From: Paraglaciecola sp. L1A13
GTDB taxonomy: Bacteria; Pseudomonadota; Gammaproteobacteria; Enterobacterales; Alteromonadaceae
Direction of reading: 5' to 3'
DNA length: 64,000 bases
Assembly: GCF_009796745.1 (NCBI RefSeq)
Contig: NZ_CP047024.1
Coordinates: forward strand, 4,278,001-4,342,000
This document shows, piece by piece, positions 47,559 to 58,500 of this stretch. The notes under the pieces were generated by a model. That model was given only the letters and a program-made list of their open reading frames with translations. It made no database searches and was not told the DNA's origin. Numbering within the stretch: position 1 is the first letter of the stretch; every line of letters starts with the position of its first letter. The translations under genes were made by a program, and so were the position numbers.

Positions 47559-48248
47559 CTATTTTCGCTCTTGAATCGGTTGTGCTGGAAATACTTCAAC
47601 TGCACTGGTTATAAGCAAGCTCTTAAGTGTATCACTGGTTTTGGGGGAAAACTTCTGGATCTGGGCGTACAGTAACTCCATAGTCGCCATTGCATCGTCT
47701 AATGCATTATGCCCAGCGACTGCAGGTAAATTATAGCGCGCTCGACAGACTGGCAGCACGACAGCATTGGGGGGAGGCGGCCGTAAATTTCTCGTTAATT
47801 GATATAAGCCAAATCGCAGAGTATCTACAGTAACCACTGTGGGTAAAGCAATATTTAGCTTTTTAAAAACACCATTTAGAACTGTCATATCTAAGGCTGT
47901 ACAGTGAAAAACCCAAATATGGCTACTCGCATAATGTTTAAGTTTTTCAAGAGAAATCCGTAGCGGCTCCCCTTGAGCAATATCCTGCGCGGTCAATCCA
48001 TGTATAACGGGACTTTGATTTAGCGACCCCGTTGTCGATACCACTTGGTAAAAACAACTTTGTAGGAATATTTGCTTACCCTTGCCTTCCACCCATCCAA
48101 TTGACAATATTTTGGTATCTTTTAAATTAAGTGATGTAAGCTCTAAATCAATACATAAAAAAGGTATCTCTGCCAATGGCATGTTTAGCCATTCGTCAGG
48201 CACTTGCGGTCTGGGTGCTAGCCACTGTTTCACTTTTTTCCACATCAA
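47559..48248 (-). CDS. DnaQ-family 3'-5' exonuclease
   Basis: A 229-residue protein with the DEDD exonuclease motifs: D34-x-E36 (C-I-D-L-E-L-T), a middle Asp in H-C-T-A-L-D-M-T, and H...D in H-N-A-L-D-D-A (DEDDh type). It resembles the PolC/epsilon-like exonucleases that sit next to DUF294 proteins near actP in vibrios and shewanellas. It overlaps no gene and starts 14 bases after the DUF294 gene stops, so they are probably cotranscribed. Confidence 0.87.
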   Translation of the reverse strand: MMWKKVKQWLAPRPQVPDEWLNMPLAEIPFLCIDLELTSLNLKDTKILSIGWVEGKGKQIFLQSCFYQVVSTTGSLNQSPVIHGLTAQDIAQGEPLRISLEKLKHYASSHIWVFHCTALDMTVLNGVFKKLNIALPTVVTVDTLRFGLYQLTRNLRPPPPNAVVLPVCRARYNLPAVAGHNALDDAMATMELLYAQIQKFSPKTSDTLKSLLITSAVEVFPAQPIQERK

Positions 48249-48262
48249 ATTTCCCCCTAGAC

Positions 48263-50098
48263 TTAACCTAACCCACCGGCAAACTTGAACACAGCGGCTT
48301 GTTGAGTACGACGGATGACCCGCATAGCTTCTTTTAGTTGGTACTTTTCGATAGACGATAAATCACTGATCGAAACATAATTGTCGGTAACTTTGTTCTC
48401 GATTTGATGACGCCAGCGAAGCCGATTGAGTAATAACCAGATATCTCGTAGGTTCTTAACGTCCTTAGTAGATAAACCTGAATGAGATAACAACCCATCT
48501 AATCGATGTGGAATAGACGGCATCGTTAAACCGTTAGCCAAAGAATAAATGCGCACCAAGTTATTAATTATCGCTACACCACTGTGCTTTAAATCAATAC
48601 AGTCTTTCTTCGCCAACCCTTTTTTGTATACAAATTTTTGGAACATGGAAAGTGGAACGTGTCCTTCACTTGCGTGTCGAGTTAGGGCAGCAATAAACCT
48701 TGATTGCTTGAGTAGATCTTTACGCCCTTCATGTAACCGGCTCAGCAAGGAACGATCGCCAGCTACTCCTCGTACATCAAGAAATATATTACAATTCAAA
48801 ATGGCTTGAGGACTAGGCTCTCTCACCCAAACTTGAGCTTGCTTAATCGCTTGGTCTACCGATAAGCGCAATTCAGGATTACTGGCCATGATATTGCCGG
48901 TACATAGCTGAATGCCGCATTTGTCTAATCCTCTACAAACATACTCCGCCATATCTGCAAAATACTTCCCTTGCTCGGGCGTAGGCTCATGGGAGAGTAA
49001 TAATCCATTGTCTTGATCAGAGCCCATAGTTTGATCTTCTCTTGCTTGGGAACCATAAACCAGCCAGCAATATTCCAAAGGGGCTTCACCATGCTGTTGT
49101 TGAAAAAAACTAATCAATCTACGAGTCATAATATCCGTTGCCTGAGACAACACCTTGCCCGCGATATCGAAGTCACCTAAGCGTTTAGCATGTTTCGAAA
49201 AATAGTGGGGTAACTGCCACGATAGCCGCGACAGCTCATAAAGCGATGATGCTTTGGTAAGTTCATTAATAACAAACAACACATTCCCGCGCTGATGGCG
49301 GATCATATCGCTGGCCGTCAGCATGCCAATAGGAGCGCCAGTATTTTTGTCCACTACCGGCAGATGATGAACATTATGCTCGGTCATTACGCACAAGGCA
49401 TCGAACAAGGTGCGTTGTTCATTTATCTTAACCGGATCTCGGGTCATAATTTCACTAACAGCAAGGTTGACATCCGTTTGCTGAGCGACCACGCGGTTAC
49501 GTATGTCTCGGTCAGTTAAAATACCAACCAACGTTTGATTATCGGTGATAACAAGGGATGAAACGCTACTGCGGGACATCTTTTGCACCCCTTGCAAAAT
49601 ACTACTATGAATATCTTCGCCTATTACGTCACCTGAAATAACTTCTTTGATCGGCTTATACAGCCACATAGATTTTGAATCATCGACGTGCTCACTGTAA
49701 ATTTGCTCCGATGTATAGTTGCGGAAAAAAGTCTCAATACTGGGATGTTTTACTGCGCATTGGCTAAAACTTTTTTTAGGAATGCAATATACCAATCCAG
49801 GGCTGTCTACTTTTATGCTGATTGCATTGGGCTGTTTTTGCCATAAATTATCGCAGCCAAAATAATCCCCATCACTGACATGACGCTCAGCGTCCGCTGA
49901 GTCTTGCACCGAATACTGGCCGTTATAGATAAGAAACAGGCTGCCTTGTTGTTGCTTCAAAAGACTTGCCACATCATCTTGACTGAAGTAAGCAACCGTA
50001 ATGGATTGAGCCAGAACATTTCTTTGTTCTTCGTTAAGTAAATTAAATGGCGCTGATTCGCGCAGAAATTCTAGCGTGTGTTGTGGGATATGGTTCAT
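48263..50098 (-). CDS. Cyclic-nucleotide/CBS/DUF294 nucleotidyltransferase-like protein
   Basis: A 611-residue cytoplasmic multidomain protein. It has an N-terminal cyclic-nucleotide-binding-like domain (about 15-130), a CBS pair (about 150-280; T-D-R-D-I-R-N-R-V, H-H-L-P-V-V-D), a nucleotidyltransferase domain (Y-G-S-Q-A-R-E-D-Q-T with S-D-Q-D-N, about 345-370) and the DUF294 C-terminal helical domain. The family resembles GlnD-type signalling proteins. Its place beside an exonuclease and near actP is conserved, suggesting a link to acetate or energy sensing, but no function is established here. Confidence 0.88.
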   Translation of the reverse strand: MNHIPQHTLEFLRESAPFNLLNEEQRNVLAQSITVAYFSQDDVASLLKQQQGSLFLIYNGQYSVQDSADAERHVSDGDYFGCDNLWQKQPNAISIKVDSPGLVYCIPKKSFSQCAVKHPSIETFFRNYTSEQIYSEHVDDSKSMWLYKPIKEVISGDVIGEDIHSSILQGVQKMSRSSVSSLVITDNQTLVGILTDRDIRNRVVAQQTDVNLAVSEIMTRDPVKINEQRTLFDALCVMTEHNVHHLPVVDKNTGAPIGMLTASDMIRHQRGNVLFVINELTKASSLYELSRLSWQLPHYFSKHAKRLGDFDIAGKVLSQATDIMTRRLISFFQQQHGEAPLEYCWLVYGSQAREDQTMGSDQDNGLLLSHEPTPEQGKYFADMAEYVCRGLDKCGIQLCTGNIMASNPELRLSVDQAIKQAQVWVREPSPQAILNCNIFLDVRGVAGDRSLLSRLHEGRKDLLKQSRFIAALTRHASEGHVPLSMFQKFVYKKGLAKKDCIDLKHSGVAIINNLVRIYSLANGLTMPSIPHRLDGLLSHSGLSTKDVKNLRDIWLLLNRLRWRHQIENKVTDNYVSISDLSSIEKYQLKEAMRVIRRTQQAAVFKFAGGLG

Positions 50099-50192
50099 AT
50101 GAATTCTCTAACAATCAGCCTTGCTCAGCGCATAATAAAAAGCATACCTCAAACGGGCTAAAAATTCGGCATAAATCAGCTTTTTCCGGTAA

Positions 50193-52019
50193 TTAACCCA
50201 CTCCGTTTAACAGCTTAGTAAATGCTTGCTCAGATTGAGGTTTGAAGAAATAAAATCCTTGGATAGCGGCGATACTCTTGTCGTTAAAATACGCTCTCTC
50301 TTCCGCAGTTTCTAAGCCTTCGATGACGCACTCCAAAGAAAAGTGCTTTGAAATATAAATGATGGCTTCAACTATAACTTGGTTATCAGTCTTATTATGT
50401 ATTTGAGAGACAAAGCTTCGGTCTATTTTAACGGATTTAAGCGGTAATTGGTGAAGATAAGATAAGGAAGAATAACCACTGCCAAAATCATCTAACATAA
50501 AGTGCAAATCTTGGCTGGATAGTGCTTTCATTATATTGATAGCACTGGTGATATTCTCCATAGCGACGCCTTCCGTTATCTCAAGTCGTAAGTATGTATG
50601 CGGAATATTGAATTCGCCTATTAATGTTAACAACTCGGCGACAAAATGAGGTTGGCTAAACTGGCGCGGGCTAATATTGACGCTGATATATCGTAACTTA
50701 CCCTGCTCAAACCAATTTAAATTCTGCGCTATTAGCTCGCATGTATGCCTCAAGACCCACATGCCAATGTCAACAATAAGTCCTGACTCTTCAGCCACCG
50801 GAATAAAGTCCTGAGGGCCTACCCAACCTAGTTTCTCATCATGCCACCGCAGTAGCGCTTCAGCGGCTATTATTTTTCCGTTGAGATTAACCATTGGTTG
50901 AAAATATAATTCGAATGATTGTTCCCGTAAAGCCACGTGCAAACGTTGCTCTACCTCGGAACGAAATGCCGACATGACTTGCAATTCGTGGCGAAAAAAC
51001 ATGTAACCGTTACGACTCGTATGCTTAATTTTATACATAGCTACATCGGCATTTTTAATAAGACACTTCGCCTGTTCACTGATCGTCTTATTAACACTCA
51101 GTTCAGGGGAAGGAAATAAGGCAATACCGATACTAAAGCTGGTATAAACAGAACAATTAGATAGCTCAACGCTTTCACGGGTAATACCCAGCATTTTTTC
51201 TGCGACTTTGGTTGCTTTTGCCACCGCACTTAGTTCGTCAGTGCCTATATTATTCAACAGTAAGATAAATTCATCGCCACCGACTCGAGCCAATGTATCG
51301 TCCCGGCGAATACAATTTCTCAATTTGCTGGTTATATTGATCAGTAGTTCATCGCCAACAGAATGACCTAAGGTATCGTTTATTAACTTAAAGCGATCCA
51401 AATCAATAAAAAACACTGCGCCATATTGGCCCTGTTGTTGAACATTGCTTAGTAAACTTTGCAAATTAATGTTTAACATTTTACGGTTAGGCAATCCCGT
51501 CAGGACATCTTGATAAGTTTGTCGTCTGAGTTGCTCTTCGATGGCCTTACGGTTTTTAATTTCATCAACAAGATTTTGATGTTCCAAACAAGCTTGACAA
51601 CTCACGGCTAATCGCCCAAACAGAGGCAACAGCGCATGCAGCACAATGTCGTCTATTGGATGTAATTTACGCTCGAAACTGATCGCGCCGAATTTAGGCA
51701 CCTTAAATAGATAGAAGTAGCAGTCATCTTTTTGCAGGCATTGATTAGCTTTATCTAATTTACTAAATTGGAAAATTTGTTCTACCAGCCAATCACTCCC
51801 TTCGTCGGGCCTAGGGGCATAAGGGTAACAAAGTAGATTACTGTCCTTGTCTTCTCTGGGGGCTTGTTTGAAAACTAACGCGCTGCGTAAACTCAAACGC
51901 TTTTTCGCTCTATCGAGAAAAAGCTGCAGCATTTTATCTAAATCCAAGTCCAAGCCGATACTCATAGCCAGCTCATGCTGAATAGAAATAATCTGTAAGG
52001 TGCGGCTCATTTCATTCAT
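50193..52019 (-). CDS. GGDEF/EAL cyclic-di-GMP enzyme with N-terminal sensory domain
   Basis: A 608-residue protein without membrane helices. It has a GAF-like N-terminus (about 1-140), then GGDEF (active site G-G-D-E-F at 247-251) with an R-x-x-D inhibition site just before it, then EAL (E-A-L-L-R-W at 387-392; D-D-F-G-S-G-Y-S-S; K-I-D-R-S-F-V). Both catalytic motifs look intact, so it could make or break c-di-GMP, the GGDEF part possibly acting as a GTP sensor. It lies 61 bases after the FIST-domain gene on the same strand. Confidence 0.92.
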   Translation of the reverse strand: MNEMSRTLQIISIQHELAMSIGLDLDLDKMLQLFLDRAKKRLSLRSALVFKQAPREDKDSNLLCYPYAPRPDEGSDWLVEQIFQFSKLDKANQCLQKDDCYFYLFKVPKFGAISFERKLHPIDDIVLHALLPLFGRLAVSCQACLEHQNLVDEIKNRKAIEEQLRRQTYQDVLTGLPNRKMLNINLQSLLSNVQQQGQYGAVFFIDLDRFKLINDTLGHSVGDELLINITSKLRNCIRRDDTLARVGGDEFILLLNNIGTDELSAVAKATKVAEKMLGITRESVELSNCSVYTSFSIGIALFPSPELSVNKTISEQAKCLIKNADVAMYKIKHTSRNGYMFFRHELQVMSAFRSEVEQRLHVALREQSFELYFQPMVNLNGKIIAAEALLRWHDEKLGWVGPQDFIPVAEESGLIVDIGMWVLRHTCELIAQNLNWFEQGKLRYISVNISPRQFSQPHFVAELLTLIGEFNIPHTYLRLEITEGVAMENITSAINIMKALSSQDLHFMLDDFGSGYSSLSYLHQLPLKSVKIDRSFVSQIHNKTDNQVIVEAIIYISKHFSLECVIEGLETAEERAYFNDKSIAAIQGFYFFKPQSEQAFTKLLNGVG

Positions 52020-52080
52020 CTACAAAAACCGACAAGTAAATGAAGACAAACGCATATGTGGGTGTCATTTATCATAATGC

Positions 52081-53229
52081 CTATTCACTCTGCGCTCGAG
52101 CCAGAGCGGTAACGGCCGTTTTATTGTGTAAACTTAAAATACCATTTTCATCTAACGCTATCTCACCCAATACCAATGCGCCTACCACTCGATAAGGTTC
52201 GGTTAGCTCGGCATGAATTTGATTCAGTTCGATGGAAAATTCATCTTGCAAAAACAATTGCCGACTAACGCAGTCGAACAATATACCGTCACTCACACTA
52301 CCCGAAGTGGCTACGTTCGAAATGGTATTTTTTACTGCTCCCGATGCCGCGGATATCAGCTTCTCAGCATCTCCTTGCATAATGTAGAGCATGGTATTAT
52401 CCGGTATATCACCGGCACAAATAAGCCCTTGCCCCTCAACTTTAATGGGATCGCGAATAAGAACGCTGTCATCTAACCTAGCTAACCCAAAAGGAAATGT
52501 TTTGGCAATATCAAAAAAATCATGTTCATCAAAACGCAGCGTTGTGTGCTCTTCTACGACTCGCTGATAAAGTGTGACTGCGGGTTCAAAGTTAAGCTCC
52601 AAGATACAGTTATCATCAGCATTATTAGCCAAATAAGGCCCCGCTAAAATTTCCCAGCCATGAGCTACCGCCAAATCCCATTCAGTCGACATTTCGACTA
52701 ATAGCATCGCATCTTGATGCATACCAGCAGAGCTGAACAGACACGGCTGAGAAATAAACTTTAACGTGCCAGCACCGCCACCAAAAACACAACAATCTTC
52801 AGGTAACAAGCGCAATATTTGCTGTAAGTAGGCGTCAACCTGGCGTGATAGAGCATCCACCATGACAATTACAGATTTCGCAGTCGAAGATTTAAAGTCT
52901 ATATTCGAGATTTGTGGAGATTCAGTTGAAATATTTTCTATCACTGAAACATTGATGCAATTGACCATACCAGCGACCAATATACCAGTTGGTTCAAATT
53001 TCGAGTCTAAAATAAGCCCCGGTACTATCGCTCCAAATATCGGTACGTCAACGTCTTTTAGCCAATCATCAAATTCATCCCCCCAAGTCGCGGCTTGATC
53101 GGTACACAGGATCATAAGTCCTTTTGGATGACTAGACATCACAGCGTTAACGCTGTTAGCTAACGCCCCTACAGTTACAACTGAATTAAATTGCACATCA
53201 GTAAATACCGCCATCAACATCCCTATCAT
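52081..53229 (-). CDS. FIST-domain sensory protein
   Basis: A 382-residue soluble protein with an N-terminal FIST domain (about 30-215; P-I-F-G-A-I-V-P-G-L-I, V-F-G-G-G-A-G-T-L) and a FIST_C domain (about 225-370; A-V-T-L-Y-Q-R-V-V, F-P-F-G-L-A-R-L, F-D-C-V-S-R-Q-L-F-L). FIST proteins are thought to bind small ligands such as amino acids and pass the signal to chemotaxis, kinase or c-di-GMP proteins. Here the partner is probably the GGDEF/EAL protein just downstream. Confidence 0.88.
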   Translation of the reverse strand: MIGMLMAVFTDVQFNSVVTVGALANSVNAVMSSHPKGLMILCTDQAATWGDEFDDWLKDVDVPIFGAIVPGLILDSKFEPTGILVAGMVNCINVSVIENISTESPQISNIDFKSSTAKSVIVMVDALSRQVDAYLQQILRLLPEDCCVFGGGAGTLKFISQPCLFSSAGMHQDAMLLVEMSTEWDLAVAHGWEILAGPYLANNADDNCILELNFEPAVTLYQRVVEEHTTLRFDEHDFFDIAKTFPFGLARLDDSVLIRDPIKVEGQGLICAGDIPDNTMLYIMQGDAEKLISAASGAVKNTISNVATSGSVSDGILFDCVSRQLFLQDEFSIELNQIHAELTEPYRVVGALVLGEIALDENGILSLHNKTAVTALARAQSE

Positions 53230-53332
53230 TTAATAAATTTTTAAATGTTTGATACGCAGACAATAATAGCTAAAAACGCCTAAATTACCAGCGCTTACTT
53301 GCCCCCGATAATCTGATAATTCGCAGAAAATA

Positions 53333-53360
53333 AAAAGCGCCCAAACTGAGGGGCGCTTTT
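53333..53360 (-). terminator. Rho-independent terminator after actP
   Basis: A 10-bp stem AAAAGCGCCC/GGGCGCTTTT with an 8-base loop. On the minus strand it is followed by TATTTTCTG, about 50 bases after the actP stop. Confidence 0.88.
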
Positions 53361-53409
53361 GTAGTAAGTGAGTATTTTTACTTCACTCTTATTACACTAA
53401 AATCATCGA

Positions 53410-55131
53410 TTAATGTGCTGTGGCCTCCCCAGCACCTTTTGGATAACGAATATCCTCGACTAATTGCTGAATTTCTTGTGGTGCCTCTTTGGTCATTTTG
53501 AAGACTAATAATGCAACCGCGAAATTCACCAACATACCGATTGCGCCTATACCTTCAGGCGAGACACCGAACCACCAGTTTTCTGACACATTGGCTGCAG
53601 GGTTAACGAACTTAAAGTAAATGATGTAAGCCGCTGTAAACCCTATTCCTGCAAGCATGCCTGATATTGCGCCTTTGTCATTCATACGCTTCATGAATAT
53701 TCCCAAAATTATAGCAGGGAAGAAAGACGATGCTGCCAGGCCGAACGCGAAGGCGACCACCTGGGCCACAAACCCGGGCGGATTGACGCCGAAATATCCC
53801 GCGATAACAATGGCAACGCCTGCCGCCAATCGTGCGTAAAACAACTCCTTCTTATCTGAAATATTGGGCATCAAGTTACGCTTTAATAAATCGTGCGAGA
53901 CAGAAGTTGAGATAACCAGCAATAAACCTGCTGATGTTGAAAGTGCCGCTGCTATACCACCTGCGGCAACTAATGCAATAACCCAAGCTGGCAGATTCGC
54001 TATCTCTGGATTGGCCATGACGATAATGTCGCGATCCACGTGCATTTCATTACGTTCATCACCTGAGTAGAACATATTGCCATCTTGGTTTTTATCGTCC
54101 CAAGAAATAAGGCCTGTTTTCTCCCAGCTCGTTATCCAGCTTGGCGCTTCACTATGTGGTGTACCAGTACCTGCTTGGTCACTAACGGAAGGACCGTTAA
54201 TGGTTTCTATCATGTTGACACGAGCAAACGCGGCAATAGAAGGTGCAGTGGTATACAAAATAGCGATGAATAACAACGCCCAACCGGCACTCTTACGTGC
54301 ATCACGTACTTTGGGTACAGTAAAGAAGCGTACGATTACATGCGGTAAACCCGCAGTGCCAACCATTAGTGCAGCGGTAATACAGAACACATCGAACGTG
54401 CCCTTCGTGCCGGACGTATATTCGTTAAATCCGAGCTGGGTCGATAATCCATCTAACTTATCTAGCAGATAAACCCCCGAACCATCCGCTAACGTTGCCC
54501 CAAAGCCTGTTTGAGGTAATACATGGCCAGTTGCTAAAATTGAGATAAACACGGCTGGTACTAAGTAAGCAAAAATCAATACACAGTACTGTGCAACTTG
54601 GGTATAGGTTATGCCCTTCATGCCACCAAGAACGGTATAGAAAAACACGATAGCCATACCAATAACCACACCGGTTACAATATCGACTTCCAAGAAGCGA
54701 CTGAAGACGACACCTACACCGCGCATTTGACCTGCAACATAGGTAAAGCACACGAATATTGCGCAGATAACCGCTACGGTCCGGGCAGTTTGTGAATAAT
54801 ATCGATCGCCGATAAAATCCGGTACGGTAAATTTACCAAACTTACGTAAATATGGTGCAAGGCATAATGCGAGTAAAACGTATCCGCCGGTCCAGCCAAG
54901 TAAGTAAACGGCGCCGTCATATCCCATAAATGAAATAAGCCCAGCCATTGAAATAAATGATGCAGCCGACATCCAATCCGCAGCGGTTGCCATACCATTT
55001 GCTATAGGGTGAACGCCGCCACCTGCGACATAAAACTCCTGCGTTGAACCTGCTCTAGCCCATATAGCAATCGCTATATACAAGGCAAATGAAGCGCCTA
55101 CGATAATAAAAGTTAATATTTGAACATCCAT
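53410..55131 (-). CDS. actP: Cation/acetate symporter ActP
   Basis: A 573-residue sodium:solute symporter (SSS/SLC5) with about 13 helices, A-D-W-M-S-A-A-S-F near the start, and the central insertion with polar sequence (H-S-E-A-P-S-W-I-T-S-W-E-K-T-G) typical of ActP-type acetate permeases. It imports acetate and related monocarboxylates for acs. It follows the DUF485 gene by 10 bases, as in most gammaproteobacteria, and ends at a terminator. Confidence 0.95.
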   Translation of the reverse strand: MDVQILTFIIVGASFALYIAIAIWARAGSTQEFYVAGGGVHPIANGMATAADWMSAASFISMAGLISFMGYDGAVYLLGWTGGYVLLALCLAPYLRKFGKFTVPDFIGDRYYSQTARTVAVICAIFVCFTYVAGQMRGVGVVFSRFLEVDIVTGVVIGMAIVFFYTVLGGMKGITYTQVAQYCVLIFAYLVPAVFISILATGHVLPQTGFGATLADGSGVYLLDKLDGLSTQLGFNEYTSGTKGTFDVFCITAALMVGTAGLPHVIVRFFTVPKVRDARKSAGWALLFIAILYTTAPSIAAFARVNMIETINGPSVSDQAGTGTPHSEAPSWITSWEKTGLISWDDKNQDGNMFYSGDERNEMHVDRDIIVMANPEIANLPAWVIALVAAGGIAAALSTSAGLLLVISTSVSHDLLKRNLMPNISDKKELFYARLAAGVAIVIAGYFGVNPPGFVAQVVAFAFGLAASSFFPAIILGIFMKRMNDKGAISGMLAGIGFTAAYIIYFKFVNPAANVSENWWFGVSPEGIGAIGMLVNFAVALLVFKMTKEAPQEIQQLVEDIRYPKGAGEATAH

Positions 55132-55141
55132 TGACCTGCTC

Positions 55142-55420
55142 CTATTCTTCGTCGACGCCGTAGCGCTTATCGAGTTGATTCATTTTGTACATGTAGATAA
55201 ATATCAACGCGACAAAAACGTAAATTGCACCCTGCTGAGCAAACCAGAAGCCCAACTTAAAGCCAAAGAGCTGTATTTGATCGAGTAAGTCCACCAGCAA
55301 AATACCGCAACCAAAGGACACGACAAACCAAACGACTAGTAGTTTTGCCATAAGAGCGAGATTTTCCCGCCAATATGCTTTTTTATCTTCTTCATTTTTA
55401 AATGCCATCTTGTTTTTCAT
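55142..55420 (-). CDS. DUF485 (YjcH-like) membrane protein
   Basis: A 92-residue protein with two membrane helices (about 27-48 and 60-82) separated by a short loop. Its ending Y-I-Y-M-Y-K-M-N-Q-L-D-K is typical of the DUF485 protein that always precedes actP. It is thought to assist the symporter. It is divergent from crbS; the palindrome at 55475-55486 lies 55 bases upstream of its start codon. Confidence 0.92.
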   Translation of the reverse strand: MKNKMAFKNEEDKKAYWRENLALMAKLLVVWFVVSFGCGILLVDLLDQIQLFGFKLGFWFAQQGAIYVFVALIFIYMYKMNQLDKRYGVDEE

Positions 55421-55467
55421 CCAACGTTAATAAGATGTAAATTACTTTAGTCTTATGTTTCAAAAGA

Positions 55468-55490
55468 CGGAATGAGACCATGGTCTTACG
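55468..55490. promoter_or_regulatory. Palindrome between DUF485-actP and crbS (candidate CrbR site)
   Basis: AGACCATGGTCT (55475-55486) is a perfect 12-base palindrome within GGAATGAGACCATGGTCTTACG. Of these 22 bases, 21 are identical to the sequence before acs at 61665-61686. It is a candidate operator for the LuxR-type regulator CrbR. Confidence 0.7.
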
Positions 55491-55591
55491 GGGTGAATTA
55501 GTTCAGGCGATTATGCTAAAGTCCTTATAAATAAGCGTTCTACGTGACGATATGGGATATAATTTAGACTGCAATTTAATTAGGAAGGGTT

Positions 55592-58500
55592 ATGGCGTTA
55601 GGTTGGATGGTATTAGCCATTGTCTATTTAATGGGGCTATTTTGGATTGCTAAATGGGGGGATGGAAACTCCTCTCTGGCTAAACGTATCAGTTCACATC
55701 CCGCCATATACTCATTGGCGTTAGCGATATATTGCACAGCCTGGACGTTTTTTGGCTCTGTAGGTGAGGCATCGCGAGCTACTTGGGATTATTTGCCGAT
55801 ATTCCTTGGCCCGATGTTGCTCTATCTATTTGGTTATCGTTTTTTACGTAAACTTATAGCTGTCAGTAAACGTCAACATATTACCACTATTGCCGATTTC
55901 ATTTCTTCTCGTTACGGAAAACGACAAACCATTGCTTTATTGGTAACCTTGATCGCGCTATTGGCTACTATTCCCTACATTGCGTTGCAACTTAAAGCGG
56001 TTGGTTCGGCATTTTTAATGGTCTCAGGGCAAACCCATGCGGAATGGGTTGTATTGGGGGCGACGTCCTTTATCGCTTTATTTGCCATTTATTTTGGCAC
56101 CAAACATACCGACGTCACTGAATACCGCCGCGGTCTAATGGTGGCGATATCCTTTGAATCAGTGATAAAGCTGTGTGCTTTAATTGCGGTAGCTAGTTTC
56201 GGATATTTAGCTTATTCATCGCAATCTACTACTCCTTTACTTGCTGCATTCACCACACTCGAAGCACTAGATAATATAGGGTCTTTTTCTTTTGTAGCGC
56301 AAACTTTAATGGCGGCCGGTGCGGTTGTATGCCTACCTAGGCAATTTCACGTTGCCATTGTTGATAATCTCAAGTTAAGCCATCTAAAAACAGCACGTTG
56401 GCTATTTCCCCTCTACCTGCTGTGTATTGCGGTACTCATTCCGATTATATCTGCCGCAGGCGATGAAATGTTTCGCAATTCAGCGCAAGAGCCGGACACT
56501 TATGTTTTAGGCCTTGCCATGAATAGCGGCAGCATGTTGCTGCAAATGTTGGTGTTTGTAGGGGGATTATCTGCAGCTACAGCGATGATCATTGTCGCCA
56601 CCCTGACCTTGAGCACCATGTTAACCAACGACGTAATTTTACCCAAAATGTTGGCTGAGCATCGAAGTTCAGCCATGCCGCCAAGCTTTACTAAACGTAT
56701 TTTATTGATCCGCCGTTCGGTCATCGCGGCCATTTTATTCTTGGCTTATTTATATTATCAACAAATGACCGACAGTCGATCCCTTGCCTCTATTGGTTTA
56801 ATCGCGTTTTCGCTCGTTATTCAGTTATTACCGGCTATTGTGGGCGGCTTATACTGGAAACGTGGACATGCACAAGGTGTATATGCTGGGTTAATGGTTG
56901 GTATAGGTTCATGGGTACTATGGCTGATGCTGCCCTTAATTAACGACTCTGGTCAAAGTTTTATGCTAAACGACACTATAAATGCGGTTGCCATTTATAG
57001 TTTAATTGCGAATGCGCTAACCTATGTATTGTTCTCGTATGTAGCCGATGTACGCTTGATTGATCGTATCCAAGCGGAAGCATTTGTAACTAAAACAGAT
57101 GACAAAGCCAAGCATCATAATACCCCATCTACTCACACCACCGTCGAAGACTTACAAACGTTACTGAGTACATTTTTAGGTGAAAAACGCTGTCGACAAC
57201 TACTTAGCGATTATCAAACACGTAACGGTCACATCCTTAACCCCGCCGAATCAGCAAGTGAAGAATTTGTGCACTTTAGTGAGCGGGCATTAGGAGGTGT
57301 TATTGGTGCATCATCTGCTAAAGCATTAGTCGACAGTGCTATCAGTGGTAAAAAACTCAATTTCGAAGAAGTCGTCAATTTTTTTGATGATACGACCCAA
57401 GCGATTCAATTCAATATGAGCGCCTTAGTCGCTTCTCTTGAAAGTCTTGAGCAAGGCATAAGCGTGATAGACCGCGATCTCAATTTAGTCGCTTGGAATA
57501 AAAGCTACTTAGCGCTTTTTAGCTACCCAGCAAATATGATCCGGGTCGGACGCCCTATCGAAGATTTAGTCAGATATAACGCACAGCGCGGCGAGTGCGG
57601 CTCAGGAGATGTTGAGTATTTGGTGCAAAAACGGCTTGAACATATGCGTAAAGGCACCAGCCATCGATTCTTGCGTCAACGCAGCGACGGACGGACACTA
57701 GAGATGATTGGCACACCATTGCCTGGCGGTGGCTTTGTTACCAGTTTCAATGATGTAACTGAGCACATAGAAACGCAACATGCCCTTAAAGAAGCCAACA
57801 TCGATTTAGAAAATCGAATTCAAAAGCGTAGTCAAGAAGTGCACACCATCAATGAGGAATTGAGGTCTGAAATACAAAGACGCGCCCAAGCAGAAACACA
57901 ATTGGTCAGCGCAAGGAAGGTCGCCGAACAAGCCAATGCCAGTAAAACACGTTTTTTAGCCCTCGCCAGTCACGATATATTACAACCCTTGAATGCGGCT
58001 AAACTATATCTTGGCGCGCTACAAGAAGCAGAGTTAACGAGCGATGCACGCCAAACTGTAGGTAAGTTATCAAACAGTATTCAAGCTAGTGAAGCACTCA
58101 TCGCCACGTTACTGGATATCGCCCGACTCGATCAAGGTGAGCTTCAACCAGAATTCAATGCAATAAATATACGCGAGGTACTCGAACCTTTGTTAGCGGA
58201 GTTTGAACTGATCGCAGAACAAAAAGGTTTGCAACTTCGCGCTCGAATAACAGAACTCTGGGTTAAAACAGACCGCACATACCTGTATCGAATTATACAA
58301 AATTTTTTATCAAATGCAGTTAAGTATACCGATAACGGTGGGGTACTTTTGTCCGTGAGAATACGGGATAAAAAGGTTCTATTTGAAGTATTTGATACCG
58401 GCTCAGGTATAGAGCCTGAGCAACTAAGTAAAATTTTTGGTGATTTCTATCGTATTAGTGGCAACCAACAGCAAGGTGTGGGCTTAGGGCTAGGTGTCGT

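Noticed and set aside
54077..54472. 131-codon open frame opposite actP
   Set aside because: It is antisense to the conserved symporter gene, with unstructured low-complexity sequence and no recognisable domain.
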